A DNA stretch of 64,000 nt. Origin: Streptomyces rubellomurinus (GTDB lineage Bacteria; Actinomycetota; Actinomycetes; Streptomycetales; Streptomycetaceae). The notes below the pieces were generated by a model. That model saw nothing but the letters and a program-made list of their open reading frames with translations. It was not told where the DNA came from and made no database searches. The DNA lies in assembly GCF_000961885.1 (NCBI RefSeq), contig NZ_JZKH01000024.1:1-64000 (forward strand), given 5' to 3'. A program made the translations under genes and the position numbers. Positions within the stretch are counted from its first letter, which is position 1. The number at the start of each line of letters is the position of its first letter. Positions 24,161 to 33,976 of the stretch are shown piece after piece.

Positions 24161-25052
24161 TGTCCCGGCTGGTGAACCGGGCCCAGGCCGCCGAGCCGAA
24201 CACGGCGACGTAGGCGGCCTGCAGCCCGAGGTCCTTCAGGATGTTGTCCCAGTACATCGGCGCCCGCAGCAGGTCGCCGAAGCTCATCCAGTAGTGCGGG
24301 AACAGGAACGGCCGGATCGCGTCCAGCTGCGGGAAGCCGTCCAGGATCTGCACGGTGATCACCAGGCCCACGGTCGCGGCCATCGCCGCGATGCCGCTGC
24401 CGGTGAGCGTCGAGACGAACAGCCCGATCGCCACCAGGCCGCTCAGCGAGAGCGCCACCACGGCGGCCACCAGCGCGGCCCGCGGCAGCGCGTCGACCAG
24501 GCCGATGGTGTCCCCGGAGATCAGCGTGACGTCGCCGAGCGGGAACAGCACCGCCCCGGCGGCCAGCGCCGACAGCGTGACGACCACGGTGCCGGCCAGG
24601 CAGAACACCAGGCCGGCGGTGAACTTGGCGGCCAGCAGCCTGGTCCGCCCGGCCGGGGCGACCAGCAGGTAGCGCAGCGTCCCGGCGGCGGACTCGCCCG
24701 CCACCGCGTCCCCGGCGACCACCCCGACCGTCATCGGCAGGAAGACCGGCAGCGCCACGGCCAGCGCGGTGAAGATCAGGAAGACGCCGTTCTGGGTGGT
24801 CTGCGCGATGAAGCTCGGGCCGCGCCCGTCGTGCGGGCTGTCCGTGTTGAGCTTGACCACCACGCCGATCAGGACCGGCAGCAGCGCCAGGATGCCGAGC
24901 AGCACCCGGGTGCGCAGCCGGCGGAACACCAGGCGCAGCTCGTTGCGGAACAGCGCGAGGTAGCCGGAGGCCGTCCCCCGGCCCCGCCCGGCCGGAACGG
25001 GCGGAGCCGCCGCCCGCGGCACCTCCGCCCGCGACACGTCAGCCCGCGACAT
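24150..25052 (-). CDS. ABC-2 type exporter permease
   Basis: A 300-residue permease with six hydrophobic helices after a cytoplasmic Ala/Pro/Arg-rich N-terminus of about 35 residues. VVAGDAVAGESAAGTLRYLL is the conserved cytoplasmic motif of ABC-2 permeases of the NatB/YhaP-like kind. The start overlaps the ATPase gene by 14 bases, so it is translationally coupled. It forms an exporter with the ATPase, and the LolA-like gene upstream suggests a lipid or lipoprotein-related cargo. Confidence 0.9.
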   Translation of the reverse strand: MSRADVSRAEVPRAAAPPVPAGRGRGTASGYLALFRNELRLVFRRLRTRVLLGILALLPVLIGVVVKLNTDSPHDGRGPSFIAQTTQNGVFLIFTALAVALPVFLPMTVGVVAGDAVAGESAAGTLRYLLVAPAGRTRLLAAKFTAGLVFCLAGTVVVTLSALAAGAVLFPLGDVTLISGDTIGLVDALPRAALVAAVVALSLSGLVAIGLFVSTLTGSGIAAMAATVGLVITVQILDGFPQLDAIRPFLFPHYWMSFGDLLRAPMYWDNILKDLGLQAAYVAVFGSAAWARFTSRDISA

Positions 25053-26094
25053 CGAAGCCCTCCCCGGTCAGCGCCACGAAGGCGTCCTCCAACGTGCCCC
25101 GCTCCAGCCCGAACCCGTGCACCCGGACGCCGGCCGCCACCAGCGCCGCGCACAGCCCGGGCAGCACCTCCTCGCCGAGGGCGCCCAACTCGCCGCTCAC
25201 CCGGCCGTCCTCGACCGCCGGCCCGGCGACCCGGTGGGCGGCCAGCACCTCGGCGGCCTTCGCCGTGTCGGGGGTGCGGACGACCAGCCGGCCCTGCGCC
25301 CGGGCGGCCAGCTCGGCGACGGTGCCCTGCACCACCAGCCGGCCCCGGGACATCACGGCGGCGTGGCTGCAGACCTGCTCGATCTCGTCCAGCAGGTGCG
25401 AGGAGAGGAACACCGTGGTGCCCTCGGCCGCGACCTCCCGCACCAGGGTCCGGATCTCCCGCATGCCCTGCGGGTCCAGCCCGTTGGTGGGCTCGTCCAG
25501 CACCAGCAGCTCGCGCGGCCGCAGCAGCGCGGAGGCCAGACCGAGCCGCTGCTTCATGCCGAGCGAGTAGGCGCGGGCCTTCTTGCCGGCGGCCGCGCTC
25601 AGGCCGACCCGCTCCAGCGCGGCCTCGACCCGCTGCCGGCGGGTGCGCGGGTCGGCGGTGGGGTCGGCGGCGTCGAAGCGGTCCAGGTTGTCCCGGCCGG
25701 TCAGGAAGCCGTACAGGGCCGGGCCCTCGATCAGCGCGCCGACCCGGGGCAGCACGGTGGCGACGGACTGCGGCATCGACGCGCCGAGCACGCTGGCGGT
25801 GCCGGAGGTGGGGGCGATCAGGCCCATCAGCATCCGGATGGTGGTGGTCTTGCCGGAGCCGTTGGGGCCGAGGAAGCCGAAGACGCTGCCGCGCGGCACG
25901 GTCAGGTCCAGCCCGTCGACGGCGAGTTGGCCGCCGCGGAAGCGCTTGGTCAGGCCGCGGGTGCGGATCACGTCGTCCGGACCGGCGGGGAGGGAGGGGG
26001 GCGGAGCGGACGGAGCGGGGGCCGGGCGCACCTCGGCGGCCCGACCCCCGACCGACTCCTCCGTAACGTCCCCCGTTACGGGAGTCCCGGTCAT
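25039..26094 (-). CDS. ABC transporter ATPase, ABC-2 exporter type
   Basis: A 351-residue ATPase. After a disordered Pro/Ala-rich head of 38 residues, Walker A GPNGSGKTT is at 76-84, the signature is YSLGMKQRLGLA, Walker B is LLVLDEPTNGLD, and the switch histidine is in LSSHLLDEIEQVCSHAAVM. The C-terminal extension is a beta domain found in drug and lantibiotic exporters of the CcmA/BcrA class. It starts three bases after the end of the LolA-like gene, so all three genes read as one operon. Confidence 0.93.
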   Translation of the reverse strand: MTGTPVTGDVTEESVGGRAAEVRPAPAPSAPPPSLPAGPDDVIRTRGLTKRFRGGQLAVDGLDLTVPRGSVFGFLGPNGSGKTTTIRMLMGLIAPTSGTASVLGASMPQSVATVLPRVGALIEGPALYGFLTGRDNLDRFDAADPTADPRTRRQRVEAALERVGLSAAAGKKARAYSLGMKQRLGLASALLRPRELLVLDEPTNGLDPQGMREIRTLVREVAAEGTTVFLSSHLLDEIEQVCSHAAVMSRGRLVVQGTVAELAARAQGRLVVRTPDTAKAAEVLAAHRVAGPAVEDGRVSGELGALGEEVLPGLCAALVAAGVRVHGFGLERGTLEDAFVALTGEGFDVAG

Positions 26095-26097
26095 CCG

Positions 26098-27393
26098 TCA
26101 GTTCACCCCGGCGGCGTGCTGGAGGACCGGCAGGGTCACCGCGCCGGCGAAGACCCGGCCGTCGTCGGTGAGCAGCACGTTGACCACCTTGGTGCTGATC
26201 AGGGTGCCCCCGTCGACCGGCTTGCCGAGCGACTTGGCCAGGGTCTGCGGGTTGAACGGCTTGGCCTGGTGCTTGCCCTTGCCCTCGCCCTGGGGCGCCT
26301 CGGCACCGCCGGGCAGCTTGGTGGTGACGACCGCCGTCCAGCCCTCGCCGATCACCTGCGGGCGGTTGACCTCGGAGCCGTGCCCCTCGGCGCCGGCACC
26401 CTTCGCGCCGTCGCCCTTGGCCTCGGCACCCTTGGCTCCGTCACCCTTGGCGGCACCCTTCGGCTCGGCGCCGGCCGCGTGCTCGGTGACCTTGGCGCCC
26501 TTGGGCGCGGTGAAGTCGAAGGTCTTGGCGTCCGGCTTGGCGAAGGACACCTCGGTGAAGTGGACGTCCAGCACGGTGGATCCGCCGGTGGTCTTCACCA
26601 CGACCGCGAGCGGCACGCCGTTGTCGGCGGCGACGGCGATCCGCACCTCGCCCAGCGTCGAGCCGGACTGGGTGGGCTTGACGCTCAGCTGGTAGGCGTC
26701 GTGCCCGGCGACCCGGGCCGTGCCGGCGACGCTGACCGTGGTGGAGCCGGCGCTCGCGGACAGGAACTGCTGGGCGGCCTCCTGCGGGGTGGTGGGCGCG
26801 CCGGCCAGTGGGGCGGCCGGGGCCTTCGGGAGCCCGCCGTGCTCGCCGTGCTCGCCGGGCCGTCCGGGCTGTCCGGTGAAGTGCTCGGCGCTGTTGGTGG
26901 CGCTCTCCCAGGCCCAGGCCTGGTCGCCGTTGTGGACGACGGTGTAGCCGGCCGAGTCCTCCAGCAGTTCGACCCGCTGGCGGTCCGGGCCGTCCACCGC
27001 GACCCGGACGGTGCGGTCGCCGCCGAGCAGGTCGAGCAGCTTGGCCTGCGGGTCCGCCGAGGCGGACGAGCCCCCGCCGTGCCCGCTCGCGGCGCCGAGG
27101 CCGCCGGCCGCGCCGAGCAGTGCGGTGGGCAGCCCGAGGTCGGTGGCGACGGAGACCGTCCCGGACAGGGACTGCGCGTCGGAGCCGAGCGCCTTGGCCA
27201 CCACCTGCTCGGCCGTCAGCGACGGCAGGTCGGGCGGGGAGTCGGCGGCCAGCGCGGGCACCAGCCCGATCCCGGTGGCGATCGCCGCGGCCACCGCGAT
27301 CGGCACCCCGGCCCGGACCAGCATGCGGCGCCGCGAGCGGTACGGCACGCCGCCGCTCTCCGCGTCCGCCGCCACCGCCGTGTCGTTCGTCAT
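26098..27393 (-). CDS. LolA-fold exported protein, first gene of ABC operon
   Basis: A 431-residue protein with one N-terminal transmembrane or uncleaved signal segment (about 29-49, ending ALAADS). The following region (about 60-300) fits the LolA/RseB half-barrel pattern: repeated beta strands with VHNGDQAWAWES, VEL, and VAGHDAYQLSV followed by a VAADNGVPLAVVV strand. It is interrupted by a Lys/Gly/Asp-rich linker with repeats of KGDGAKGA. These domains bind lipids or acyl chains. Its place ahead of an ABC-2 exporter suggests that it receives or presents an exported lipid or lipoprotein; that is inference, since Gram-positive LolA-like proteins are poorly studied. Confidence 0.82.
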   Translation of the reverse strand: MTNDTAVAADAESGGVPYRSRRRMLVRAGVPIAVAAAIATGIGLVPALAADSPPDLPSLTAEQVVAKALGSDAQSLSGTVSVATDLGLPTALLGAAGGLGAASGHGGGSSASADPQAKLLDLLGGDRTVRVAVDGPDRQRVELLEDSAGYTVVHNGDQAWAWESATNSAEHFTGQPGRPGEHGEHGGLPKAPAAPLAGAPTTPQEAAQQFLSASAGSTTVSVAGTARVAGHDAYQLSVKPTQSGSTLGEVRIAVAADNGVPLAVVVKTTGGSTVLDVHFTEVSFAKPDAKTFDFTAPKGAKVTEHAAGAEPKGAAKGDGAKGAEAKGDGAKGAGAEGHGSEVNRPQVIGEGWTAVVTTKLPGGAEAPQGEGKGKHQAKPFNPQTLAKSLGKPVDGGTLISTKVVNVLLTDDGRVFAGAVTLPVLQHAAGVN

Positions 27394-27514
27394 GGCGTCC
27401 TCAACTCCTCTGTGGGCATGAGCGATTGACTGTGCCGTCCCATTAGATGCCGCCGCCGGCGGGGCGTCATCGCCCTGCGGGGCCAGATCGGGGGTGAACC
27501 TCGCGGGTACACCG

Positions 27515-27534
27515 ACCCTGAGACGGCTCAGGGT
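27515..27534. promoter_or_regulatory. Inverted repeat upstream of fbiC
   Basis: ACCCTGAG and CTCAGGGT are perfect 8-bp arms with four bases between, 42 bases before the fbiC start. Either an operator or an mRNA leader hairpin. Confidence 0.4.
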
Positions 27535-27575
27535 TGACCGGTCCCCGCGTACGCCCCCTGGCGTAGGGTCGCGCC

Positions 27576-30164
27576 ATGGACGGAACCCCCGTGGACGCAA
27601 GCAACCCCCCGACCGCGAACGCGATGCGGCGTGCCCTGCGCCGCGCCCGGGACGGCGTCGCGCTCGACCTGGGCGAGGCCGCCGTGCTGCTCCAGGCCAG
27701 AGGCGAGGACCTGCGCGACCTCTGCGCGAGCGCCGCCCGGGTGCGCGACGCGGGCCTCGAAGCGGCCGGCCGACCCGGGGTCATCACCTACTCCAAGAGC
27801 GTCTTCATCCCGCTCACCCGGCTCTGCCGCGACAAGTGCCACTACTGCACCTTCGCCACCGTCCCGGGGAAGCTGCGCCGGGACGGGCACGGGCTGTTCA
27901 TGTCCCCGGACGAGGTGCTGGAGGTGGCCCGGCGCGGCGCCGAACTCGGCTGCAAGGAAGCCCTGATCACGCTCGGCGACAAGCCCGAGGACCGCTGGCC
28001 GGAGGCCCGCGAGTGGCTGGACGCGCACGGCTACGACGACACCATCGCCTACGTGCGGGCCATGTCGATCCGCATCCTGGAGGAGACCGGCCTGCTGCCG
28101 CACCTCAACCCCGGGGTGCTGAGCTGGACGGACTTCCAGCGGCTCAAGCCCGTCTCCGCCTCGATGGGCATGATGCTGGAGACGACCGCGACCCGGCTGT
28201 GGAGCGAGCCCGGCGGCCCGCACTACGGCTCGCCGGACAAGGAACCGGCCGTCCGGCTGCGGGTGTTGGAGGACGCGGGCCGCAGCTCCGTCCCGTTCAC
28301 CAGCGGCCTGCTGATCGGCATCGGCGAGACGTACCAGGAGCGCGCCGAGTCGCTGTTCGCGCTGCGCAAGGTCTCCCGTGCCTACCACGGCGTCCAGGAG
28401 CTGATCCTGCAGAACTTCCGGGCCAAGCCGGACACCGCGATGCGCGGCATGCCCGACGCCGAACTCGACGAGCTGGTCGCCACGGTGGCCGTCGCCCGGC
28501 ACCTGCTCGGCCCCGCCGCCTGCCTGCAGGCGCCGCCGAACCTGGTGGACGGCGAGTACGGGCGGCTGATCGCGGCCGGCATCGACGACTGGGGCGGCGT
28601 CTCCCCGCTCACCCCCGACCACGTCAACCCCGAGCGCCCCTGGCCGCAGATCGACCGGCTCGCCGAGCGCTCCGCCGCGGCCGGCTTCGAGCTGCGCGAA
28701 CGCCTCGCCGTCTACCCCGAGTACGTGCTGCGCGGCGAGCCCTGGCTGGACCCGCGGGTGCTCCCGCACGTCCGCGCCCTGGCCGACCCGGCCACCGGCC
28801 TGGCGAACCCGGACGCCCCCGTCCGCGGCCTGCCCTGGCAGGAGCCCGAGGACCTGCCGGAGTCGTACGGGCGCACCGACCTGCACGCGACCATCGACAC
28901 CGAGGGCCGCACCGCCGACCGCCGGGCCGACTTCGAGGACGTGTACGGCGACTGGGAGGTGCTGCGCGAACAGGTGCTCGCCAAGGGCGCCCCCGAGCGG
29001 CTGGCCGGGGACCTGCGCGGGGCCCTGGCGACGGCCGCCGACGACCCGACCGCGCTCACCGACGACCAGGCGCTCGCCCTGTTCCACGCGGACGGCCCGG
29101 CGCTGGACGCGCTGTGCCGGATCGCCGACGACGTGCGCCGGGACACCGTCGGCGAGCAGGTCACCTACTGCGTCACCCGGAACATCAACTTCACCAACGT
29201 CTGCTACACCGGCTGCCGGTTCTGCGCGTTCGCCCAGCGCCGCACCGACGCCGACGCCTACACCCTGTCCCTGGAGCAGGTCGCCGACCGGGCCGCGCAG
29301 GCCTGGGAGGTGGGCGCCACCGAGGTCTGCATGCAGGGCGGCATCCACCCCGACCTGCCCGGCACGGCCTACTTCGACATCGCCCGCGCGGTGAAGGAGC
29401 GGGTGCCCGGCATCCACGTGCACGCCTTCTCCCCGATGGAGGTGGTCAACGGCGCGACCAGGACCGGCCTGTCGATCCGTGACTGGCTGCAGCGGGCCAA
29501 GGAGTCCGGCCTGGACACCATCCCCGGCACCGCCGCCGAGATCCTGGACGACGAGGTCCGCTGGGTGCTCACCAAGGGCAAGCTGCCCGCCGCCACCTGG
29601 GTCGAGGTCGTCACCACCGCGCACGAGCTGGGCATCCGCTCCTCGTCCACGATGATGTACGGGCACGTGGACACCCCGCGGCACTGGCTCGGCCACCTGC
29701 GGCTGCTCGCCGGGATCCAGCAGCGCACCGGCGGCTTCACCGAGTTCGTCACCCTGCCGTTCGTGCACACCAACGCGCCGGTCTACCTGGCCGGCATCGC
29801 CCGGCCCGGCCCGACCGCCCGGGACAACCGCGCGGTGGTCGCGATGGCCCGGCTGCTGCTGCACCCGCACATCCCCAACATCCAGACCAGCTGGGTCAAG
29901 CTGGGCGCCGAGGGCGCCGCCGAGATGCTGCGCTCGGGCGCCAACGACCTGGGCGGCACGCTGATGGAGGAGACCATCTCGCGGATGGCCGGCTCCGCGT
30001 ACGGCAGCTACAAGTCGGTGCGCGACCTGCAGGCGATCGCCGAGGCGGCGGGCCGCCCGCACCGGCAGCGCACCACCACCTACGGCGAGGTGCCGGCCGA
30101 GCGGCAGGCCGCCGCCCGCGCCTCGGACGGGCACCTGCCGGAGCTGCTGCCCGTCCTCGACTGA
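27576..30164 (+). CDS. fbiC: FO synthase, bifunctional FbiC (CofG-CofH fusion)
   Basis: An 862-residue fused radical-SAM enzyme that makes 7,8-didemethyl-8-hydroxy-5-deazariboflavin (FO), the chromophore of coenzyme F420, from 5-amino-6-ribitylaminouracil and tyrosine. Two separate CxxxCxxC clusters are present: Cys84/88/91 in CRDKCHYC for the CofG half, and Cys543/547/550 in CYTGCRFC for the CofH half. Each half has its own TIM-barrel with GIGETYQER and [13 protein letters not shown]. The length equals other actinobacterial FbiC proteins, and both halves are intact. The other F420 genes (fbiA, fbiB) are not in the window. Confidence 0.97.
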   Translation: MDGTPVDASNPPTANAMRRALRRARDGVALDLGEAAVLLQARGEDLRDLCASAARVRDAGLEAAGRPGVITYSKSVFIPLTRLCRDKCHYCTFATVPGKLRRDGHGLFMSPDEVLEVARRGAELGCKEALITLGDKPEDRWPEAREWLDAHGYDDTIAYVRAMSIRILEETGLLPHLNPGVLSWTDFQRLKPVSASMGMMLETTATRLWSEPGGPHYGSPDKEPAVRLRVLEDAGRSSVPFTSGLLIGIGETYQERAESLFALRKVSRAYHGVQELILQNFRAKPDTAMRGMPDAELDELVATVAVARHLLGPAACLQAPPNLVDGEYGRLIAAGIDDWGGVSPLTPDHVNPERPWPQIDRLAERSAAAGFELRERLAVYPEYVLRGEPWLDPRVLPHVRALADPATGLANPDAPVRGLPWQEPEDLPESYGRTDLHATIDTEGRTADRRADFEDVYGDWEVLREQVLAKGAPERLAGDLRGALATAADDPTALTDDQALALFHADGPALDALCRIADDVRRDTVGEQVTYCVTRNINFTNVCYTGCRFCAFAQRRTDADAYTLSLEQVADRAAQAWEVGATEVCMQGGIHPDLPGTAYFDIARAVKERVPGIHVHAFSPMEVVNGATRTGLSIRDWLQRAKESGLDTIPGTAAEILDDEVRWVLTKGKLPAATWVEVVTTAHELGIRSSSTMMYGHVDTPRHWLGHLRLLAGIQQRTGGFTEFVTLPFVHTNAPVYLAGIARPGPTARDNRAVVAMARLLLHPHIPNIQTSWVKLGAEGAAEMLRSGANDLGGTLMEETISRMAGSAYGSYKSVRDLQAIAEAAGRPHRQRTTTYGEVPAERQAAARASDGHLPELLPVLD

Positions 30165-30331
30165 GGCGGCGTCCCGGGCCCGGCCGTCCTCCGTAGGGGC
30201 GGCCGGGGCGGGGAGCCGAGTCGGCAGGGACGCCGCCGATTCGCTCGGGCCTTCGAATACAGTGCCAGGGCGCGTCGGCGGCCGAGGCCCCGCGCGCGGC
30301 GGCCCCCGACCCCGACGAAAGGCGCCCCGTC

Positions 30332-31450
30332 GTGATGCCACTGTGGTCACGCGCCCAGCAGCAGGACTTCCGCAGCCGGGTGCGGGGCTGTCTGCTCGGC
30401 GGTGCCATCGGCGACGCGCTCGGCGCCGGCGTCGAGTTCGAGCCGCTGGAGGACATCCTCGACCGGCACGGTCCGCAGGGGGTCACCGGCTACGTCCCCG
30501 CCTACGGCCGCACCGGCGCCGTGACGGACGACACCCAGCTCACCCTGTTCACGGTCGACGGCCTCATCCGCGCCCACATCCGGCGCGACACCGGCAGCTG
30601 GCACCCGCCCACCGACCTGCACCTGGCCTACCTGCGCTGGGCCGCCACCCAGCGCGACTGGGGCCCGGACGAGCGCCGCCCCGACCTCGGCTGGCTCGGC
30701 CGCGAGGAGTGGCTGTACGCCCGGCGCGCGCCCGGGCAGGGCTGCCTGTCCGGCCTCACCGGCGCGGAGGGCGAGCGGCTCGGCACGCTGGAGCACCCCA
30801 AGAACCCGCACTCCAAGGCCTGCGGCACGGTGGTGCGGGCGGCGCCGTTCGGGCTGCTCACCACCTGGGAGCCGGGCCTGGTCTTCCAGCTCGCGGTGGA
30901 GTGCTCGGTACTCACCCACGGCCACCCCACCGGCTACCTCGCGGCGGGCGCGTTCGCGGTGATCGTCCAGGCGGTGGCCCGCGGCGGCACCCTGGAGGAG
31001 GGCGTCCACCTCGCGCTGGCGCTGCTCTCCGAGCGGCAGGCGCACGAGGAGACCACGGCCGCGCTGCGGGCCGCGCTGGACGCGGTGCGGGCCGGCGAGC
31101 CGTCCGCCGCCCGGGTCGAGGCGCTGGGGGAGGGCTGGGTCGCCGAGGAGGCGCTGGCGATCGCGGTCTACTGCGCGCTGGTCGCCCACGACGTGCGCTC
31201 CGGCCTGCTGCTCGCCGTCAACCACTCCGGGGACAGCGACTCCACCGGCGCGATCTGCGGCAGCCTGCTCGGGGTGCTGCACGGCGACACCGCGCTGCCG
31301 CCGGGCCTGGTGGCCGGGCTGGAGGGGCGCGCCGCGATCCTCGAACTCGCCGACGACCTGGTGCTGGAGCTGGTGCACGGCGGCGAACTGCACGACCGGC
31401 AGAGCCCGGAGGGGGCGGTCTGGGCCGGGCGCTACCCGGTGGCGGGCTGA
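30332..31450 (+). CDS. ADP-ribosylglycohydrolase family protein
   Basis: A 372-residue all-helical hydrolase starting with GTG. The N-terminal GCLLGGAIGDALGAGVE and the following TDDTQLTL (residues about 68-76) are the magnesium-binding motifs of the DraG/ARH3 family. The C-terminal NHSGDSDSTGAICG supplies the second metal site. It removes ADP-ribose from proteins or hydrolyses related conjugates. The partner ADP-ribosyltransferase is not adjacent. Its transcript ends at a strong 20-bp-arm hairpin. Confidence 0.93.
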   Translation: MMPLWSRAQQQDFRSRVRGCLLGGAIGDALGAGVEFEPLEDILDRHGPQGVTGYVPAYGRTGAVTDDTQLTLFTVDGLIRAHIRRDTGSWHPPTDLHLAYLRWAATQRDWGPDERRPDLGWLGREEWLYARRAPGQGCLSGLTGAEGERLGTLEHPKNPHSKACGTVVRAAPFGLLTTWEPGLVFQLAVECSVLTHGHPTGYLAAGAFAVIVQAVARGGTLEEGVHLALALLSERQAHEETTAALRAALDAVRAGEPSAARVEALGEGWVAEEALAIAVYCALVAHDVRSGLLLAVNHSGDSDSTGAICGSLLGVLHGDTALPPGLVAGLEGRAAILELADDLVLELVHGGELHDRQSPEGAVWAGRYPVAG

Positions 31451-31499
31451 GAGCCGCGGACGGTCGAACACCCCCGGGACGACGACCCCCGGGACGGCG

Positions 31500-31555
31500 G
31501 TTGCCCGCGGTGGCGCCCGCCGCCGGGGGAGGCGACGGGCGCCACCGCGGGCAAC
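31500..31555. terminator. Bidirectional hairpin terminator with 20-bp arms
   Basis: Arms at 31500-31519 and 31536-31555 are exact complements over 20 bases, beginning GTTGCCCGCGG. It lies between the convergent ADP-ribosylglycohydrolase and DUF397 genes. There is no T-run, as is common in these GC-rich genomes. Confidence 0.85.
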
Positions 31556-31580
31556 TCCCGCACGGGACGCGCCGGTCGGG

Positions 31581-31790
31581 TCAGGCGGAGGCGAAGAGCC
31601 CGGTCGCCGCCGCCGACGCGAACGCGCGCCAGGCATCGGCGGAGAACCGCAGTTGCGGGCCCTGCGGGTCCTTCGAGTCGCGCACCGCGACCGCCCCGGC
31701 GGTCGGACCGGCGATCTCCACACAGGCGCCCTGGCCGCCGCTGTAACTGCTCTTGCGCCAGCGGGTGCCGTGCTCGGGGGAAGTGCTCAT
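31581..31790 (-). CDS. DUF397 protein, partner of upstream XRE regulator
   Basis: A 69-residue DUF397 protein with the family's opening W-R-K-S-S-Y-S-G, then GACVEIA, AVRDSKDP and a final FSADAWRAF strand-helix. These proteins are almost always encoded after an XRE-DUF5753 regulator and are thought to bind it as an antagonist or co-effector, as with Scr2 and BldB-type systems. Its ATG overlaps the regulator's stop codon (ATGA). Confidence 0.93.
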   Translation of the reverse strand: MSTSPEHGTRWRKSSYSGGQGACVEIAGPTAGAVAVRDSKDPQGPQLRFSADAWRAFASAAATGLFASA

Positions 31791-32650
31791 CGGTGGTATT
31801 CCTCTTCAATCTGGGCTATCAGCGTCCGGCTCTCCGCGACCCCGAGCGCCGCCGCCCTCAGGTAGTCGTAGAGACCGGTATAACGACGGACGTCCGTCTC
31901 TTTCTCGAGGTAGAGATCGCTCGTCACACCTTCGAAGTAGACGACCGTGGAATCGGCTGACTCGGGGAACTCCAGCAGGGAGAATGTCCCGGTCATGCCG
32001 GGGTGGGCGCCGTGCGAGAACGGGATCACCTGGATGGTGATGTTCTTGCGCTGGCTCAGCTCCAGCATGTGCTTCAGCTGCTGGGCCATCACCTCGCGGC
32101 TGCCGACCTCGCGGCGCAGCACCGCCTCGTCGACCACCGTCCACAGGCTGCCGAGCTGGTTCTCGCCGTTGACGCGCTCCTGGCGCTTCATCCGCACCTG
32201 CACCCGGCGCTGGACGGCGAACGCGTCGGTGTCCGGCTGGGTGCCCTCGACGACGGCGTGCGCGTACTGCTCGGTCTGCAGCAGGCCGGGGACGAAGGAG
32301 GACTCGTAGGCGCGGATCGAGGAGGCCTCGGCCTCCAGCCCGATGTAGACGCTGTAGGGGGTCGGCATGTCGTTGAAGTCGTGCCACCAGCCGCGCTGGC
32401 GCGACTCCTTGGCCATGTCCATCAGGCTGGAGCGCATCTGCTCGTCGGTCACGTTGTACACGTCGCAGAGGTCGCGGACGTCCCGCTGGCTGATGCTGCG
32501 GCGGCCGTTCTCCAGCCGACTGATCTTCGACTGGGAGACCATCAGCCGGCCGGCGACCTCCTCCGCCGTCATCCCGAGGCCCTCGCGGAGCCTGCGCAGC
32601 TCCGAACCGAGGCGCCGGCGGCGCACGGTGGGATTGATGTTCGCGGACAC
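31787..32650 (-). CDS. XRE regulator with DUF5753 domain
   Basis: A 287-residue protein. The N-terminal helix-turn-helix is LGSELRRLREGLGMTAEEV, then MVSQSKISRLENGRRSIS. The large C-terminal DUF5753 domain has FVPGLLQTEQYA and VIPFSHGAHPGMTGTFSLLEF. Start: GTG 32650 directly after GGAGGT and before SANINPTVRRRR. An alternative ATG at 32713 adds 21 residues and has a GGGGGG tract. This family (Scr1/WhiJ-like) acts with DUF397 partners in development and antibiotic control in Streptomyces. Confidence 0.93.
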   Translation of the reverse strand: MSANINPTVRRRRLGSELRRLREGLGMTAEEVAGRLMVSQSKISRLENGRRSISQRDVRDLCDVYNVTDEQMRSSLMDMAKESRQRGWWHDFNDMPTPYSVYIGLEAEASSIRAYESSFVPGLLQTEQYAHAVVEGTQPDTDAFAVQRRVQVRMKRQERVNGENQLGSLWTVVDEAVLRREVGSREVMAQQLKHMLELSQRKNITIQVIPFSHGAHPGMTGTFSLLEFPESADSTVVYFEGVTSDLYLEKETDVRRYTGLYDYLRAAALGVAESRTLIAQIEEEYHR

Positions 32651-32713
32651 GTCGACCTCCGGCCGTACCTCTGGTGAACGTGGGAACGGCAGCCCTCGGA
32701 ACACTTCGGACAT

Positions 32714-33235
32714 TGGGACCAACCCCCCTGACTCGGAGCAGCATGTCACCTTGGGCCAGGTCGGCGCCCGGGAATCCCAGTAGCGCGGGGGGACGAACCA
32801 TCGGAAAAGCGCTTCTGTGAGACAGCGGGTGCTCCCAGCTGGTAATGCGGCTCGGTGGCATCGGACCAGTGTTGCTACCTGCATGCTGTACCCCGGCGGC
32901 GGCGCGCTTGCCCCTGGCACGTGCGCGGGCCGACGTCCCGACGGACCTCCGGACGGACCGGGGGGAGCGGCGGCACGGCGTCGGCGCGGCGCCGGGACGG
33001 CGTCGGGGACGGCGGAGGGGCGGTCGCCGGGCGACTTGCGTCGCGGGCGACCGCCCCTCGGTGCGGTTCGCGGTGCTGCGTGGTGCTGGGGTGGAACCGG
33101 TTGCACGAGGGGGCGTTGAGCCTCCTCGGACGGCGCGGACGGGCTGCCGGGCGCCGCCGCGCGCGCCCCGTCCGGTGCGACCGGACCCGGTCCGGCCGGC
33201 GGGCCGGCGCAGTGGCGCGCCGGCGGACTGGCTGA
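32714..33235. other. About 520-bp gap with no convincing gene; hairpins only
   Basis: Between the XRE gene and the GOLPH3-like gene no frame shows a credible start, domain or codon pattern. The right part holds a strong hairpin (33015-33059) and several shorter GC-rich inverted repeats. The left part, near 32714-32860, should hold the XRE promoter. Confidence 0.6.
33015..33059 (-). terminator. Long hairpin, probable terminator of GOLPH3-like gene
   Basis: Outer arms GAGGGGCGGTCGCC and GGCGACCGCCCCTC (14 bp exact) enclose an inner GCGAC-TTGC-GTCGC stem. It is 177 bases downstream of the GOLPH3-like stop codon. Confidence 0.6.
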
Positions 33236-33976
33236 CTAGCGGACGCCGACCCGGGTGGCGGTGACCCGCCTGCCGGTGCTCCGGCCCGCCGCGCGGGCGC
33301 CGGAGCGGCCGGAGCCGGTCCCGGAACCCTGGGGTGAACGGTTCTGCTGGGTCGGCAGGCCGTTCTGCACGTCCATCACGGCGTGCGCGACCATCCCGCC
33401 CAACGGGTCGTAGCGGATCAGGTCGCGCAGCCGCGACCGTGAGGACCTGCCCTCGTTGCCCGGGTACAGGTGCTTGCCCAGGCCCACCGAGTGGGCCAGG
33501 GCCGCCAGTGCGGCCGTCCGCGGGTCCGGCGGCACGCCGGTGCGGATCGCGGTGTCCAGCCGCTGCTTGATCGCGGCGTTGGTGCAGTCGTCGGACGCCT
33601 GGTACCGGGTCGTCGGCAGGACGCCGCACACCTGGCCCGGCACGGCCGTGACCATGCCGCAGCGCTCCAGGTGCGCCAGGTAGGTCTGCCGCAGGCCCAG
33701 TCGCGGCCCGCCGATCCAGTGCGCCGCGCGGACCGGACTGCCGCGCCGGCGCAGCAGTTCCAGTGCGTGGTCGAGGGTCGGGTCACCGGTCGGCCGTGCG
33801 AGCACGACGGCGATCCGGTCACCCTCCGGTACGATCCGTCCGGCCAGGGACAGCTCGACGAGCTGCGCCCCGGCGAGTCCGAGGTCGAGGGTCTGCGGCT
33901 GCGCCGTGGTACCCGTGGTCGGGTCCAAGGCGAGCAGCAAGAGTTCCTCAGGAACAGTTCTGCGGCTCTTGCCCAT
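33236..33976 (-). CDS. GOLPH3/VPS74 (GPP34) family protein
   Basis: A 246-residue protein. It opens MGKSRRTVPEELLLLALDP, then GLAGAQLVELSLAGRI, and later DALELLRRR-like and RQTYLAHLERCGMV segments, which is the pattern of the bacterial GPP34 family related to the yeast and human Golgi phosphoinositide adaptor GOLPH3. Streptomyces carries many copies, and their role is unknown; a phosphoinositide or membrane-surface role is only analogy. The C-terminal 35 residues are a basic, Ser/Gly/Arg-rich disordered tail. It is divergent from the carboxypeptidase gene. Confidence 0.88.
   Translation of the reverse strand: MGKSRRTVPEELLLLALDPTTGTTAQPQTLDLGLAGAQLVELSLAGRIVPEGDRIAVVLARPTGDPTLDHALELLRRRGSPVRAAHWIGGPRLGLRQTYLAHLERCGMVTAVPGQVCGVLPTTRYQASDDCTNAAIKQRLDTAIRTGVPPDPRTAALAALAHSVGLGKHLYPGNEGRSSRSRLRDLIRYDPLGGMVAHAVMDVQNGLPTQQNRSPQGSGTGSGRSGARAAGRSTGRRVTATRVGVR

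Noticed and set aside
27528..30350. 940-codon open frame opposite fbiC
   Set aside because: The sense strand encodes an intact FbiC with both radical-SAM motifs; the antisense frame has no signature.
32817..33119. Plus-strand 100-codon ORF in the gap
   Set aside because: Random Gly/Arg/Ala composition, no ribosome-binding site, and it runs through a hairpin.
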